Shown here: positions 24,884-32,913 of the stretch, in pieces
Layout of the letters: each line of letters starts with the position of its first letter
How positions within the stretch are numbered: the first letter of the stretch is position 1
Source: Bog-473 sp963744935
Lineage (GTDB): Bacteria > Actinomycetota > Acidimicrobiia > Acidimicrobiales > RAAP-2
NCBI GenBank assembly: GCA_963744935.1
Contig: CAVUVM010000004.1
Span: 620,001-684,000, forward strand
DNA length: 64,000 nucleotides
Direction: 5' to 3'
The notes under the pieces: model-generated
The model's database searches: none
Seen by the model: the letters and a program-made list of their open reading frames with translations, nothing else
What the model was told of the DNA's origin: nothing
Program-made: the position numbers and the translations under genes

Positions 24884-25635
24884 GCGCCGCGGAAGCGGGC
24901 AGGGCGTCGCTCTGCCACGGCGCGCACTCCCTCGCGGAAGTCCTGAGTCTCCCCCAGGCGCATCTGCTCGGCGTACTCGTGCTCCATGGCCAGCTCAGCC
25001 TGCTCCACCAGGCCGCGCCGCAGCGTGGCCCGGATGGAGCGCACGGCCAGCGGCCCGGACGCCGCCAGCTCCGTGGCGTAGTCGAGTGCCTGGGCCAGCA
25101 GCTGGTCGCGCTGCGTCAGCCGGTCGCACAGGCCGAGCCCCATAGCCTCCTCGCCCCCGACACGCCGCCCGGTGAGCAACAGGTCGGTCGCGGCCTGGCG
25201 ACCGACGGTCGCCGGCAACGTCACCGTGAGCGCGAAGCCGTGGTGGAACCCCAGCCTGGCGAAATTGACGCTGAAGCGGCTCTCCGGCGTGGCCACCCGG
25301 AAGTCGGTCGAGAGCGCGAGCCCGAAGCCACCGCCGATGGCCGCGCCCTGCACGGCAGCCACCACGGGCAGCGGCGCCGCGAACAGGCGCAACGCGGCTC
25401 GATACAGCGCCGCGATGTCCTGGTTGGCATTGGCGGAGAAGTCGAGACCCGCACAGAAGTGTTTGCCTTCTGCCGCCAGGACGATGGCACGACACCACCT
25501 CGAGCCGTCGAGTTCGTCGTAGGCCGATCCCACTGCCTCGATGAGGGAGGTGTCGAAGTAGTTGTTCGGGGGCCGGCGCAGGGTGACAACGCCGATGTGC
25601 TCGTCGTGACGCTGGACCGAGACGTCGTCGCTCAC
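24880..25635 (-). CDS. Enoyl-CoA hydratase/isomerase family protein
   Basis: The 251-residue crotonase-fold protein contains the oxyanion-hole motifs HFCAGLDF and AVQGAAIGGGFGLALSTD. The usual first catalytic Glu of hydratases is replaced in the PESRFSVNFARLGF region, so hydratase activity is not assured; isomerase or hydrolase roles are possible. GTGA overlaps join it to PhyH downstream and to the GNAT gene upstream. Confidence 0.9.
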   Translation of the reverse strand: MSDDVSVQRHDEHIGVVTLRRPPNNYFDTSLIEAVGSAYDELDGSRWCRAIVLAAEGKHFCAGLDFSANANQDIAALYRAALRLFAAPLPVVAAVQGAAIGGGFGLALSTDFRVATPESRFSVNFARLGFHHGFALTVTLPATVGRQAATDLLLTGRRVGGEEAMGLGLCDRLTQRDQLLAQALDYATELAASGPLAVRSIRATLRRGLVEQAELAMEHEYAEQMRLGETQDFREGVRAVAERRPARFRGA

Positions 25636-26133
25636 GCGTCGAGGTTCTCGAGGTCAATGTCCTCGAGGCTGCGCCAGTAGATGATTCCATCCTCGTCATC
25701 GACGGCGCGAGGGATTCGGCCTACCTCTTCAAAGCCGAGCTTGGTGTACATCGCGCGCGCCGGAATTCGACTCGAACACAAGGTTGAACTGCATGGCGTC
25801 GAAGCCAAGCCGGCGCGCTGTGTGGAGCGAGTGCTCGACGAGCGTGCGGCCGACGCCCGTGCTGCGGTAGGGGGCAAGGACGAAGTAGCCGGCATTGGCG
25901 ATATGGGAGGCGCGGCCCACGTAATTTGGCTTGACGTAGTAGGCGCCGATCAGATACCCGCCGAACCGCGCCACCGCGACCGCGGAGGAGCAAGCAATCC
26001 AGTAGTCGTCGAATTCCTCGCGGGTGACGGGGTGCACCTGCGGAAACCCCTCGCCGGCGCTCACGATGTGGCTGAACGCGACAAAGAGCTCGTCGTAGTC
26101 ATCCGCCTTCGCGTCTCGGATCTCGACCGGCAC
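25632..26133 (-). pseudogene. GNAT-family N-acetyltransferase, frameshifted
   Basis: The first frame gives a GNAT N-terminus and core (VEIRDAKADDYDELF, GYFVLAPYRSTGVGRTLVEH) but breaks after FNLVFESNSGAR. The rest, AMYTKLGFEEVGRIP to the DLENLDA end, is in another frame. The break falls in a CG dinucleotide run at 25752-25760; adding one CG restores the family's NxxARxxYxKLGF motif. The start is uncertain (GTG 26133 chosen, 26142 and 26178 possible). It overlaps the crotonase gene at its 3' end. Confidence 0.75.
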
Positions 26134-26255
26134 GAGACCCACGGTAGTAGTGCCGGCAACTGAAGCGACTGATCGCACGGGGGATGCAGTGCCACGACCG
26201 TCGGATGACCACGCGACGAGAACGCAGTAAAGGCCGGGGAAGGACCCGTCCCGGT

Positions 26256-26286
26256 GTCGTCGCGCCGCGAACCCGGTCGCGACGAC
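26256..26286. terminator. Hairpin downstream of the PhyH gene
   Basis: Arms GTCGTCGCG (26256-26264) and CGCGACGAC (26278-26286) are a perfect inverted repeat with a 13-nt loop, in the gap after the stop of the second PhyH gene on the minus strand. It may end the surface-protein operon. No U tract follows. Confidence 0.35.
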
Positions 26287-26324
26287 GGATCGACCGAACG
26301 TTGGTGGAGTCGGCGGGCCCGTTT

Positions 26325-27155
26325 TTAGCCGTTCACCGCGAAACCGCTCGAGCCGGTACCCGGCCTGATCGCTTCAATGGGGTCGCGCAGGTCGTCGATG
26401 TAGCCCAGCGCGTAGGCCCCACGGTCGTAACCCATGACACGGAGCAAGTCCGTGGGCAGCGTGGCCGCCACCTCACGCGGCACCGAGAGGTACTGGTTCT
26501 CCTCCTGACGCAGCCACGCCACGTTGTAGGTGATGTTGAGCCCGATGCGGGTGGCGTCGGACCGGTTGGCGCCACCCCCATGGTAGACGCTGCCGGAATA
26601 GAAGAGCACCGAGCCGCGGGTCATCTCGGCGGGCTCGGTCTCGTCCGGCCCGTACGTCGTCCCGTCCGGCTTGGTATTGCTGCCGACCACCACTCGAGTG
26701 GCGCCGTTCTCTTCTGTGAACTCGGTGAGTGCCCAAATCGTGTTGCACTGGACTTCGTAGCCCGACGGGAAGGGGAAGAAGTCGAACGCCCACTGGTCCC
26801 GGTGGATCGGTTGCGGCGTCTCGCCCGGCCCGATGGCGATCGCCTGGGTCAAGTGCAGCTGGATGTTGGTGGCGTGCCGCAGAAAGCTGCGCGCCGCCCC
26901 GAGCGCGAGCGGATGCATGACCAGATCGCGGCAGGCGGGCGATCGCGCGATGAGCGAACCCGTCCTCCGGGTGGTCGTCCCGCTGAAGTCGTCTGGACCG
27001 GTGGGTGTGGCATCGAGGTACGGCTGCAGCTCGGCTTCGATGCGGTCGAGGAGCGGCGCCCCGGCGACGCGGTCGATAATGACAGCGCCGTCCCGCCCCA
27101 CCGTCTCCGCCACCTCCTCTGGGCGCGCCTCAGATCCAAGGTGAGTAATGGGCAC
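26325..27155 (-). CDS. PhyH-family Fe/2-oxoglutarate oxygenase (second copy)
   Basis: The 276-residue protein carries the iron ligands IHRDQWAF (HxD) and VYHGGGANRS (distal His), with the 2-oxoglutarate Arg in the following strand (ATRIGLN). It differs clearly from the copy at 24047. GTG 27155 has GGAGG seven bases upstream, better than the TTG at 27161. It lies 68 bp after the PqqD-like gene on the same strand, so it may be part of the cassette with PqqD, the HprK-like ATPase and the LAFTG protein. Confidence 0.88.
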   Translation of the reverse strand: MPITHLGSEARPEEVAETVGRDGAVIIDRVAGAPLLDRIEAELQPYLDATPTGPDDFSGTTTRRTGSLIARSPACRDLVMHPLALGAARSFLRHATNIQLHLTQAIAIGPGETPQPIHRDQWAFDFFPFPSGYEVQCNTIWALTEFTEENGATRVVVGSNTKPDGTTYGPDETEPAEMTRGSVLFYSGSVYHGGGANRSDATRIGLNITYNVAWLRQEENQYLSVPREVAATLPTDLLRVMGYDRGAYALGYIDDLRDPIEAIRPGTGSSGFAVNG

Positions 27156-27223
27156 ACCCAATCCTCCACAGGCGCGAGGGTGGGTGGCAACTCGAGCCGC
27201 GAGGCCCCGAGCCCAGGACCCGC

Positions 27224-27556
27224 TCAGCCTTCGGTCACCGACTCGCCGTCCTGCGACTCGCCCTGGTGGGCCGCGTCGACGACTAGTCCAAGGTCGGTCA
27301 GCTTGCGCACGACCTGGTGCACGTCCACCTCTATCAGCCCAGCGTCCTCGTCGTGCGAGTCAACGAGCGTACGGACCATGTCGTCGAGCGTGGTGACGCC
27401 ATCGCAGAGCTCCCATACCGACGCCGCGCTGGCGTTGAGGAGGATGAGCAGCTGGCCGACGTCGTCATAGAGCGCGAGGTTGTCGTCGAGCTCGACGGCC
27501 GAGGCGCCCTCACGACGGCGGGGCCGGGAGTCCCCGGTCGGCCAATCAGCGGGCAT
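27224..27556 (-). CDS. PqqD-like peptide chaperone (RRE-type)
   Basis: The 110-residue protein has the winged PqqD pattern: LALYDDVGQLLILLNASAASVWELC, a DGVTTLDDMVRTLV helix and DVHQVVRKLTDLGLV. PqqD-like domains bind leader peptides and present them to modifying enzymes. ATG 27556 lies inside the 3' end of the HprK-like gene (11-bp overlap), so the two are co-translated. The C-terminal tail is acidic and Gln/Ser-rich. No PqqA, PqqE or radical-SAM gene is nearby; the likely client is a peptide or protein encoded in the cassette. Confidence 0.85.
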   Translation of the reverse strand: MPADWPTGDSRPRRREGASAVELDDNLALYDDVGQLLILLNASAASVWELCDGVTTLDDMVRTLVDSHDEDAGLIEVDVHQVVRKLTDLGLVVDAAHQGESQDGESVTEG

Positions 27557-28576
27557 GCCCGCACACTGCCTCGGCGACGTTCGCTGACACCGCTGCCCCA
27601 TCGGGAGAGGGGCCGGACGGATCGAGGTTCTCGAGCAGCGACAGCACGAGGTCGCGCGCAGTCTCGAGGTCCGACATGGTGAGCATCACGCAGGTGCAGC
27701 GCGCCGCCAGTGCGCCGAGGGTGGCCGCACCCACGGCTCCATGGGGCAACAGGTTCACCGCGTTCAAGGCGAGCGAGAAGAAGGCTTCGTGTCTGAGAGC
27801 GGGGTCAGTGTCGTGTGCGCTCCCGTCTCGTAGCGCGGCACCACCACGACAGCCGGCGCGCACGGTCCTCCGATGGCGCGCCCGGTGCCCTCCCCGACAG
27901 AGACGTGCCATTCCGTCGCGTCCGAGCGGCTTGCGACGCTACCGACGGCGACACCATCGACACCGTCACCGTCAGCGTCACTGGCGACGCATGCCGAGGG
28001 CGCCATGTCGGCCAGCACGTCGAAGCTGCCTGGCTTCACGGTGATGGGCTTGGCATAGGGCAGCGCGCACCCAGTCTCGAGGTCCAGCGCAACCAGCTCG
28101 TCGGTCAGGTAGCCGAGACCCGCACGGGCCAGGCTCGCCACGAGTGTCGACTTGCCCGAACCCGACGGCCCCGGGACGAGCACGGCCCCACAGAGTGCCT
28201 CCAGCGCCCCAGCGTGGAAGAGGAGATGGTCGCCGGTCGCCTCGGCTGCAGAACGGTTGACGTCCCACACGACCCAGGCCAGCGCGTCGCCCGGACGCTG
28301 ACCCGAGGCGAGCAGTTCCTCGTCGCGCCACACGTCGACGGTCCGGCTCGTCGGGCCACCTGCTGGAGAGGCCGCCGACGCACGCGCCGGTCCCGACTCA
28401 GACACTCGCAGCGAGTACCAACGGTCGGGCGGCCGCCCCGCCGCAGCCAGTCCAGATCCTGGACCAGGGACACCCAACCCGGCCAGCATCGCCTCGGCCC
28501 GACGACCCAATTGCTCGCAGTCGCACCTGACGGCGAAGCAATACGACAGCGCGCGCAAGCGAGATGTGCTGTACAC
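27546..28576 (-). pseudogene. HPr-kinase-like ATPase (HprK-related), frameshifted
   Basis: After an unrelated N-terminus of ~115 residues comes the HprK fold: LLFHAGALEALCG, the Walker A GPSGSGKST at 136-144, and GYLTDELVALD then YAKPITVKPGS. This is the layout of HprK-related kinases found beside PqqD-like proteins, not of true HPr kinase. The frame breaks near 27791-27796 after TLTPLS. The missing C-terminus (HEAFFSLALNAVNLLPHG to the CGHAR end) continues in another frame to 27546; one base appears lost. GTG 28576 is chosen because AGGA lies upstream; GTG 28597 is possible. Confidence 0.8.
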
Positions 28577-28656
28577 CCATCCGTTCCTGGCCCCCACGGC
28601 TAGTGGACCGTGCCCGTGCTCCCAGCCTCCGCCCCCCCGTCCACTGCCACCGCGGG

Positions 28657-29121
28657 CTAGGGAGTGCGGCTGGCCCAGTGCTGCATGGCCCAGCCGCCGG
28701 CGACCATCGCCGCTCCGACCTCGGCGTCGCGCGTGATGTCGAGGCCCGTGAAGGCGAGGGAGTTCGGCGACGTGGAGGCTCCCGTTCCAGCCCCGGTGCT
28801 GCCGCTGCCAGTTCCCGTGGTCGAGGCACCGATGTCCGGGTCGCCCGTGCCGCCGCCTGCGCCGCCCGTCGACCCGGCGCTCGTGCTGACACCGACGGAG
28901 GCGCCGATGCCGCTGTTGCCGACGCTGGCTGACAAGCTGGCACCCGAAGCGGGCTTGGCCGTCAGGATCTCTGGCACGACCCACGCGGCTGCGCCGGCCG
29001 TCGCCACGGCGGACATGCGCCCGATGGCCTGACGCCGCGACAGCCGCGGCCGGGCCGTTCGGCCACGACCACTCGCGCCGGGAGGTGAGGCCACCTCTCC
29101 GTTCGTGTCGTCGCTCGGCAT
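28657..29121 (-). CDS. Tat-exported, LAFTG-anchored Ser/Gly/Thr-rich surface protein
   Basis: The 154-residue product has an N-terminal twin-arginine signal (LSRRQAIG, R29-R30) followed by a hydrophobic Ala-rich stretch to about residue 60. Residues 60-120 are low-complexity Ser, Gly, Thr and Ala. Residues 122-126 are LAFTG, then a hydrophobic segment (AEVGAAMVAGGWAM) and a short basic end. LAxTG is the substrate motif of class E sortases in high-GC Gram-positives. ATG 29121 has AGGAGC at good spacing. No sortase gene is in the window. It is the first gene of the minus-strand cassette and the obvious client. Confidence 0.8.
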   Translation of the reverse strand: MPSDDTNGEVASPPGASGRGRTARPRLSRRQAIGRMSAVATAGAAAWVVPEILTAKPASGASLSASVGNSGIGASVGVSTSAGSTGGAGGGTGDPDIGASTTGTGSGSTGAGTGASTSPNSLAFTGLDITRDAEVGAAMVAGGWAMQHWASRTP

Positions 29122-29159
29122 GAGCGCTCCTTGCCCGTCTCTCGAATGCATCTTTCGAT

Positions 29160-30428
29160 GTGAGTAACGAGCCACATCGGCGTTTCCTACCGCGAGTGCG
29201 CTCGGATTTTGCAACAACGGTGACAGAGACTCAGCTCTTCACGAACAGGCCGTGTTGGGACGACACGGCGCCGAATCGGGGCGCGAACGCTCGCGCGACC
29301 GGCAGGGCGCCGGCCGCGGCATCGGCCACCGACGCGACGGCGCGGCTGTTGTGGGAGGCCTGCCGCCGTGATCCAGACGCGGCCGCCGTGCGGGGTGCCC
29401 TCTCCGATGGCGCCGACATCGACGTGGCCGTGACCGCTGCGTGCGAGCACCGCATCGGCCCGTTGCTGTGGCGGGCGCTCGGCGCCGCGCACGCGCGGAA
29501 CGAGCTCGGTCCCCACGAGGCTCTGCTCGGGGGCATGGCCGGCGCGTTCAAGATGGAGGCGCTGCTGCTCATGCCACGCGGCGTGGGACTGGCGGTGCGG
29601 CCGCTGACCGACGCCGGTCTGGAACCCGTGGTGTTCAAGGGCCCGGCGGTGGCAGCCCGTTACCCCGAGCCGGGCTGCGGCCCATGGAGGACGTCGACCT
29701 CCTCGTACCGCGAGACGACCATCAGCGCGCGCTCGCCGCGCTGGGCGCGGCGGGCTGGCGCGTGGTCCGCCCCGGTGGCCCCGACCGCTACGACACCGTG
29801 CTCGCCCACGACGAGGTGCCCTCGCTGCTCCTGGAGCTGCACTTCGGGCTGGAGGGGAGCTCACATCGCGTCACGGCGCTCGACCCGGGCACGCTGTGGG
29901 CCCACCGCCGGCCACTGGAGGTGGCGGGCAGCGCCGCCTTCGGCCTGCGGCCGGACGACGAGCTCGTTGTGCTGGCATCTCATGCAGGCAAGCCGCACCA
30001 CGGGTTCGTACGGCTGATGTGGATCGCGGATCTGGCCATGATCGTGGACGAGGCTGCGGCGCGCGGCGCTCCGGTCGACTGGGACCGAGTGCGTGCCGTC
30101 GCGGGCGAGGCACGGTGCGTGACCGTTGTCGCCGCCGCACTGGCGCTGGCCCGCCACGCCGGGGTAGAGGCACCGTCCGAGCTGTTCCCGCTTCCGGCAC
30201 GCGGCTCGGCGCGCCCGCCCCATGACGCAGTTGACCTCGGTCCGCTGGCCGCTCACCCACCTCGAGCTGCCGGGGTACGAGCTGAATTACGCGTTGACCG
30301 ACGCACCGATGCAACGGCTCAAGATCCTGCTCGTGCTCCTCGCCTCGGGGCACCGCATCGGGACGCGGGTCCGCGCCGTGGCCGGGTGGCCACGGCGTGT
30401 GGTGGCCCGCGCCGCACCCGGGTCCTGA
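29160..30428 (+). pseudogene. NTP_transf_5-type nucleotidyltransferase, two frameshifts
   Basis: Three frames together make one protein of about 420 residues. Frame one gives the helical N-terminus up to PVVFKGPAVAARYPEPG; frame two resumes LRPMEDVDLLVP and continues through LELHFGLEG to ELFPLPARG; frame three adds TQLTSVRWPLTHLELPGYELN to 30428. The central pattern (KGPA...GLRPMEDVDLLV) is the catalytic site of the uncharacterised nucleotidyltransferase family 5. One G is missing at 29672-29674 and one C is extra at 30218-30221. It is divergent from the LAFTG gene, and the start at GTG 29160 is uncertain. Confidence 0.75.
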
Positions 30429-30450
30429 GATCGGCTCGCGGCGCGGATAC

Positions 30451-31209
30451 TCAGGGGCCGGGAAAGACCCGGCGCAACAGGTCGAGCACCTCTCCGTTGG
30501 CGCTCACCATTGGGCTGTGGTCCGGGTCCAGCCGCCCGTAGACCAGGCGGCAGAACGACTCGGCGGGCAGCTCCACGTCGGGCGTCATGCCGGCGTCGCC
30601 GGCCAGGAGCTCCGCGGCCTCGGGCGTCAGGCGGACGGTGAAGTGGCGAACCGGGCCGCTCGTGCGCACCCGGACCTCGCGCTCGACGCCGGCCGGCTTG
30701 GCGGTAAAGCGGGCGATGAGGCCGAGGTTGTCGACGATGACCGCGGCGGCGTCGGCCGGGATACGGGCGCTCCCGTCGAACGTCACCTCGACGTCCCATG
30801 TGTGGAACGCGTGCTCGTTGAGCCGTAGTGCAACGCTCTCGTCGAAACCGACGGCGAGGGGACCGAAGGAGAAGGTGATGCGGTCCCGGTCGTCAGGGGG
30901 CACCGCCTCGAGCGACTCGAGCAAGCGCCGGTCCTCGGTGAGCGAGTCGTCCACCTGTGCGCGCGGCGATTTGGCGTTCCACTCGTCCCACACCTTCGTC
31001 GTGAAGTCGGCGGGTGTCTGAGTGCCCGTCCGTGCGTCCTCGAGGTGACGCTGCATGAGGACAGCACTCGAGCCCAGGTGTGACAGCACGGCGGCGATGT
31101 TCCAGTCGGTGCTGTACGACGGCTTCTGCAGCTCAGCCACGTCGAGGCCCTGCACAAGTTCGTTCAGTCGGGCGACCGATGCCCGCAACGGGGCCAGCGG
31201 GTTGTCCAT
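30451..31209 (-). CDS. Maleylpyruvate-isomerase-type mycothiol-dependent protein (DinB superfamily)
   Basis: The 252-residue protein has the N-terminal four-helix bundle of the actinobacterial TIGR03083 group (NIAAVLSHLGSSAVLMQRHLE and LNEHAFHTWDVEV, which supply the metal His residues) and a C-terminal sterol-carrier-like domain. Members use mycothiol as cofactor. The reaction is unknown. It converges on the nucleotidyltransferase gene. A relative lies at 32914-33546. Confidence 0.85.
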   Translation of the reverse strand: MDNPLAPLRASVARLNELVQGLDVAELQKPSYSTDWNIAAVLSHLGSSAVLMQRHLEDARTGTQTPADFTTKVWDEWNAKSPRAQVDDSLTEDRRLLESLEAVPPDDRDRITFSFGPLAVGFDESVALRLNEHAFHTWDVEVTFDGSARIPADAAAVIVDNLGLIARFTAKPAGVEREVRVRTSGPVRHFTVRLTPEAAELLAGDAGMTPDVELPAESFCRLVYGRLDPDHSPMVSANGEVLDLLRRVFPGP

Positions 31210-31267
31210 TGCTCCTCCTTCATTGCTCCTGTCGTCGTCGGGTGCCGGTCGCGCCCAGGTCTGCGGT

Positions 31268-31852
31268 CTACCCGCTCTCGGCCCGCGCCGTCGCGAGCGC
31301 GTGCATCCACCAGACCATGTCGTCGGCCAGCATGGTGAGGCGCGGATCGAGCGACGACAGGAACGACAGATCGTCAGGGTCCTCTGCCCGGCGCAGCGGG
31401 ATCAGCACGTCGGGCAGGATGTGCACGGCCCAACGCAACGGCGCCATCTCGAACTCCACTGCCACCTGGCGCAGCTGCTCGATGGCGCGGGCGCCACCAA
31501 CGTTGCCCCAGCCGACGAACGAGATCGGCTTGCGGCGCCATTCCACGAAGGTCGAGTCCATGGCGTTCTTCAGCACGGCCGGGTAGCCGTGGTTGTACTC
31601 GCCGGTGAGGACGACGAAGCCATCGGCGTGCGCCACGGTGGCACCGAAGCGCGCGACCTCGTCGTCCTCGTACACGCCGCCGGCGCGGGCGGGCGCCATC
31701 TCGGCCGCGAAGAACGGCAGTGGGTGGTCGCGCAGGTCGATCGCCTCCACATCGAAGCCACCGTGATCTTGCAGGCGGTCGAGCGCCCACGCCGCCACCC
31801 GTTCGCTGAACCGCCCCTGCCGGGTGGTCCCGGTGATCACCTGGAGCAGCAC
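31268..31852 (-). CDS. NADPH-dependent FMN reductase (flavodoxin fold)
   Basis: The 194-residue protein starts VITGTTRQGRFSERVA (the FMN-phosphate loop) and has TGEYNHGYPAVLKNAMD, the second FMN-binding loop of the NADPH-dependent FMN reductase/azoreductase group. It likely reduces flavin or quinone using NADPH. The start is GTG 31852. It lies 58 bp upstream of the maleylpyruvate-isomerase-like gene on the same strand and may be co-transcribed with it. Confidence 0.9.
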   Translation of the reverse strand: MLLQVITGTTRQGRFSERVAAWALDRLQDHGGFDVEAIDLRDHPLPFFAAEMAPARAGGVYEDDEVARFGATVAHADGFVVLTGEYNHGYPAVLKNAMDSTFVEWRRKPISFVGWGNVGGARAIEQLRQVAVEFEMAPLRWAVHILPDVLIPLRRAEDPDDLSFLSSLDPRLTMLADDMVWWMHALATARAESG

Positions 31853-32002
31853 GATCGTCTCCGTCCCTTCTCTCCGCGGGCCATGTTCTCTCCGGCTTCT
31901 CTCTCCGGTCCATCTCTCCTGATCCTCTTCTATCGGAAGGCGGGTGGGCTTCCCTCGCCAACGCGAACGCGGACGCGCGTGGTGTGCGAGCCAGAGGGTA
32001 AT

Positions 32003-32036
32003 TTAACTTGACAGTTAACTAACTTCTTGGTTAAAT
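32003..32036 (+). promoter_or_regulatory. ArsR promoter and operator, probably leaderless
   Basis: In an AT-rich island, TTGACA (32008-32013) is 17 bp from TTAAAT (32031-32036). The ATG of the ArsR gene is at 32043, about where transcription should start, so a leaderless mRNA is predicted. A perfect inverted repeat TTAACT-tgac-AGTTAA (32003-32018) covers the -35 box, and TTAAC (32015-32019) pairs with GTTAA (32030-32034). This fits autoregulation by the ArsR protein. Confidence 0.65.
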
Positions 32037-32042
32037 CTCTCC

Positions 32043-32423
32043 ATGACCATGACCGAGGACCGGCTCGATGCGGCATTCGCCGCGCTGGCCGACCCAACCC
32101 GACGGGCCATTGTGAGCCGACTCGCGAAGGGCGACGCGACGGTGAATCAGCTCGCGGCGCCGTTCTCCATGTCGCTCCCTGGCGTCTCCAAGCACCTCAA
32201 GGTGCTCGAGCGCAGTGGCCTGATCTCGCGGCAGCGGAACGCCCAGTTCCGACCGTGCCACCTGGAGGTCGACGTGCTCGACGACGCCTTCGACTGGATC
32301 GGCGAGCACCGGCGCGTCTGGGACGAGCGCTTCGACAAGCTCGATACGCATCTGCGCGACATCCAGCGGGCCGCGGGCACCGCGCCCGGCAAGGCACGAG
32401 GGAAGGGCAGGACAGATGACTGA
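32043..32423 (+). CDS. ArsR-family regulator
   Basis: The 126-residue winged-helix protein has LADPTRRAIVSRLA and the recognition helix SLPGVSKHLKVLERSGLI. It has no Cys pair for metal binding, so it belongs to the group that pairs with AHSA1/SRPBCC proteins. Its stop overlaps the next start by 8 bp. It probably controls its own operon through the palindrome at 32003-32018. Confidence 0.93.
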   Translation: MTMTEDRLDAAFAALADPTRRAIVSRLAKGDATVNQLAAPFSMSLPGVSKHLKVLERSGLISRQRNAQFRPCHLEVDVLDDAFDWIGEHRRVWDERFDKLDTHLRDIQRAAGTAPGKARGKGRTDD

Positions 32424-32904
32424 ATATCGAGTGACCGAACAGCGCGCGAACGAACTCCGTTTCACCCGCGTCTTCGAGGCGCCACGCGAGCTCGTCTTCG
32501 AATGCATGACCGATCCCGACCACCTCTCCCACTTCTGGGGGCCGACCGGCGTCAGCGCGCCCCGTGACCGCATCACGGTCGATGCCCGTCCGGGCGGCGC
32601 CTTCGAGACGGTCATGGTCAACGACGCCGACGGCAGCGAGTACCCGACGCATGCGGTCTACGACGAGGTGCGGCCACCCGAGCTGCTCATGTGGACAGAT
32701 CCGGGCTCGGGCATGCGGGTCTCCTCCGAATTCGTGGCGCTCGGGCCAGACCGCACCGAGGTCCGCATCCACCAGGAGCGCGTGCCTGCGCCCATGACCA
32801 CGGACGAGGCGCACGCGGGGTTCTTGTCATCACTCGACCGGTTCGCCGCCTATCTGGCTGCGTTGGTCGCTGCCGGGCGCGGCGCCAGATCGGCTACGGA
32901 CTAG
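32416..32904 (+). CDS. SRPBCC/AHSA1-domain protein
   Basis: The 162-residue protein matches the AHSA1 ligand-binding fold: FTRVFEAPRELVFECMTDPDHLSHFWGP at the N-terminus (pattern F..PRE.VF...TDP..l..WwGP) and a C-terminal helix after HAGFLSSLDRFAAYL. Such ArsR-AHSA1 pairs are common in actinobacteria; the small-molecule ligand is unknown. It overlaps the ArsR gene and is followed 9 bp later by a DinB-like gene. Confidence 0.9.
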   Translation: MTEYRVTEQRANELRFTRVFEAPRELVFECMTDPDHLSHFWGPTGVSAPRDRITVDARPGGAFETVMVNDADGSEYPTHAVYDEVRPPELLMWTDPGSGMRVSSEFVALGPDRTEVRIHQERVPAPMTTDEAHAGFLSSLDRFAAYLAALVAAGRGARSATD

Positions 32905-32913
32905 GAGATCGTC

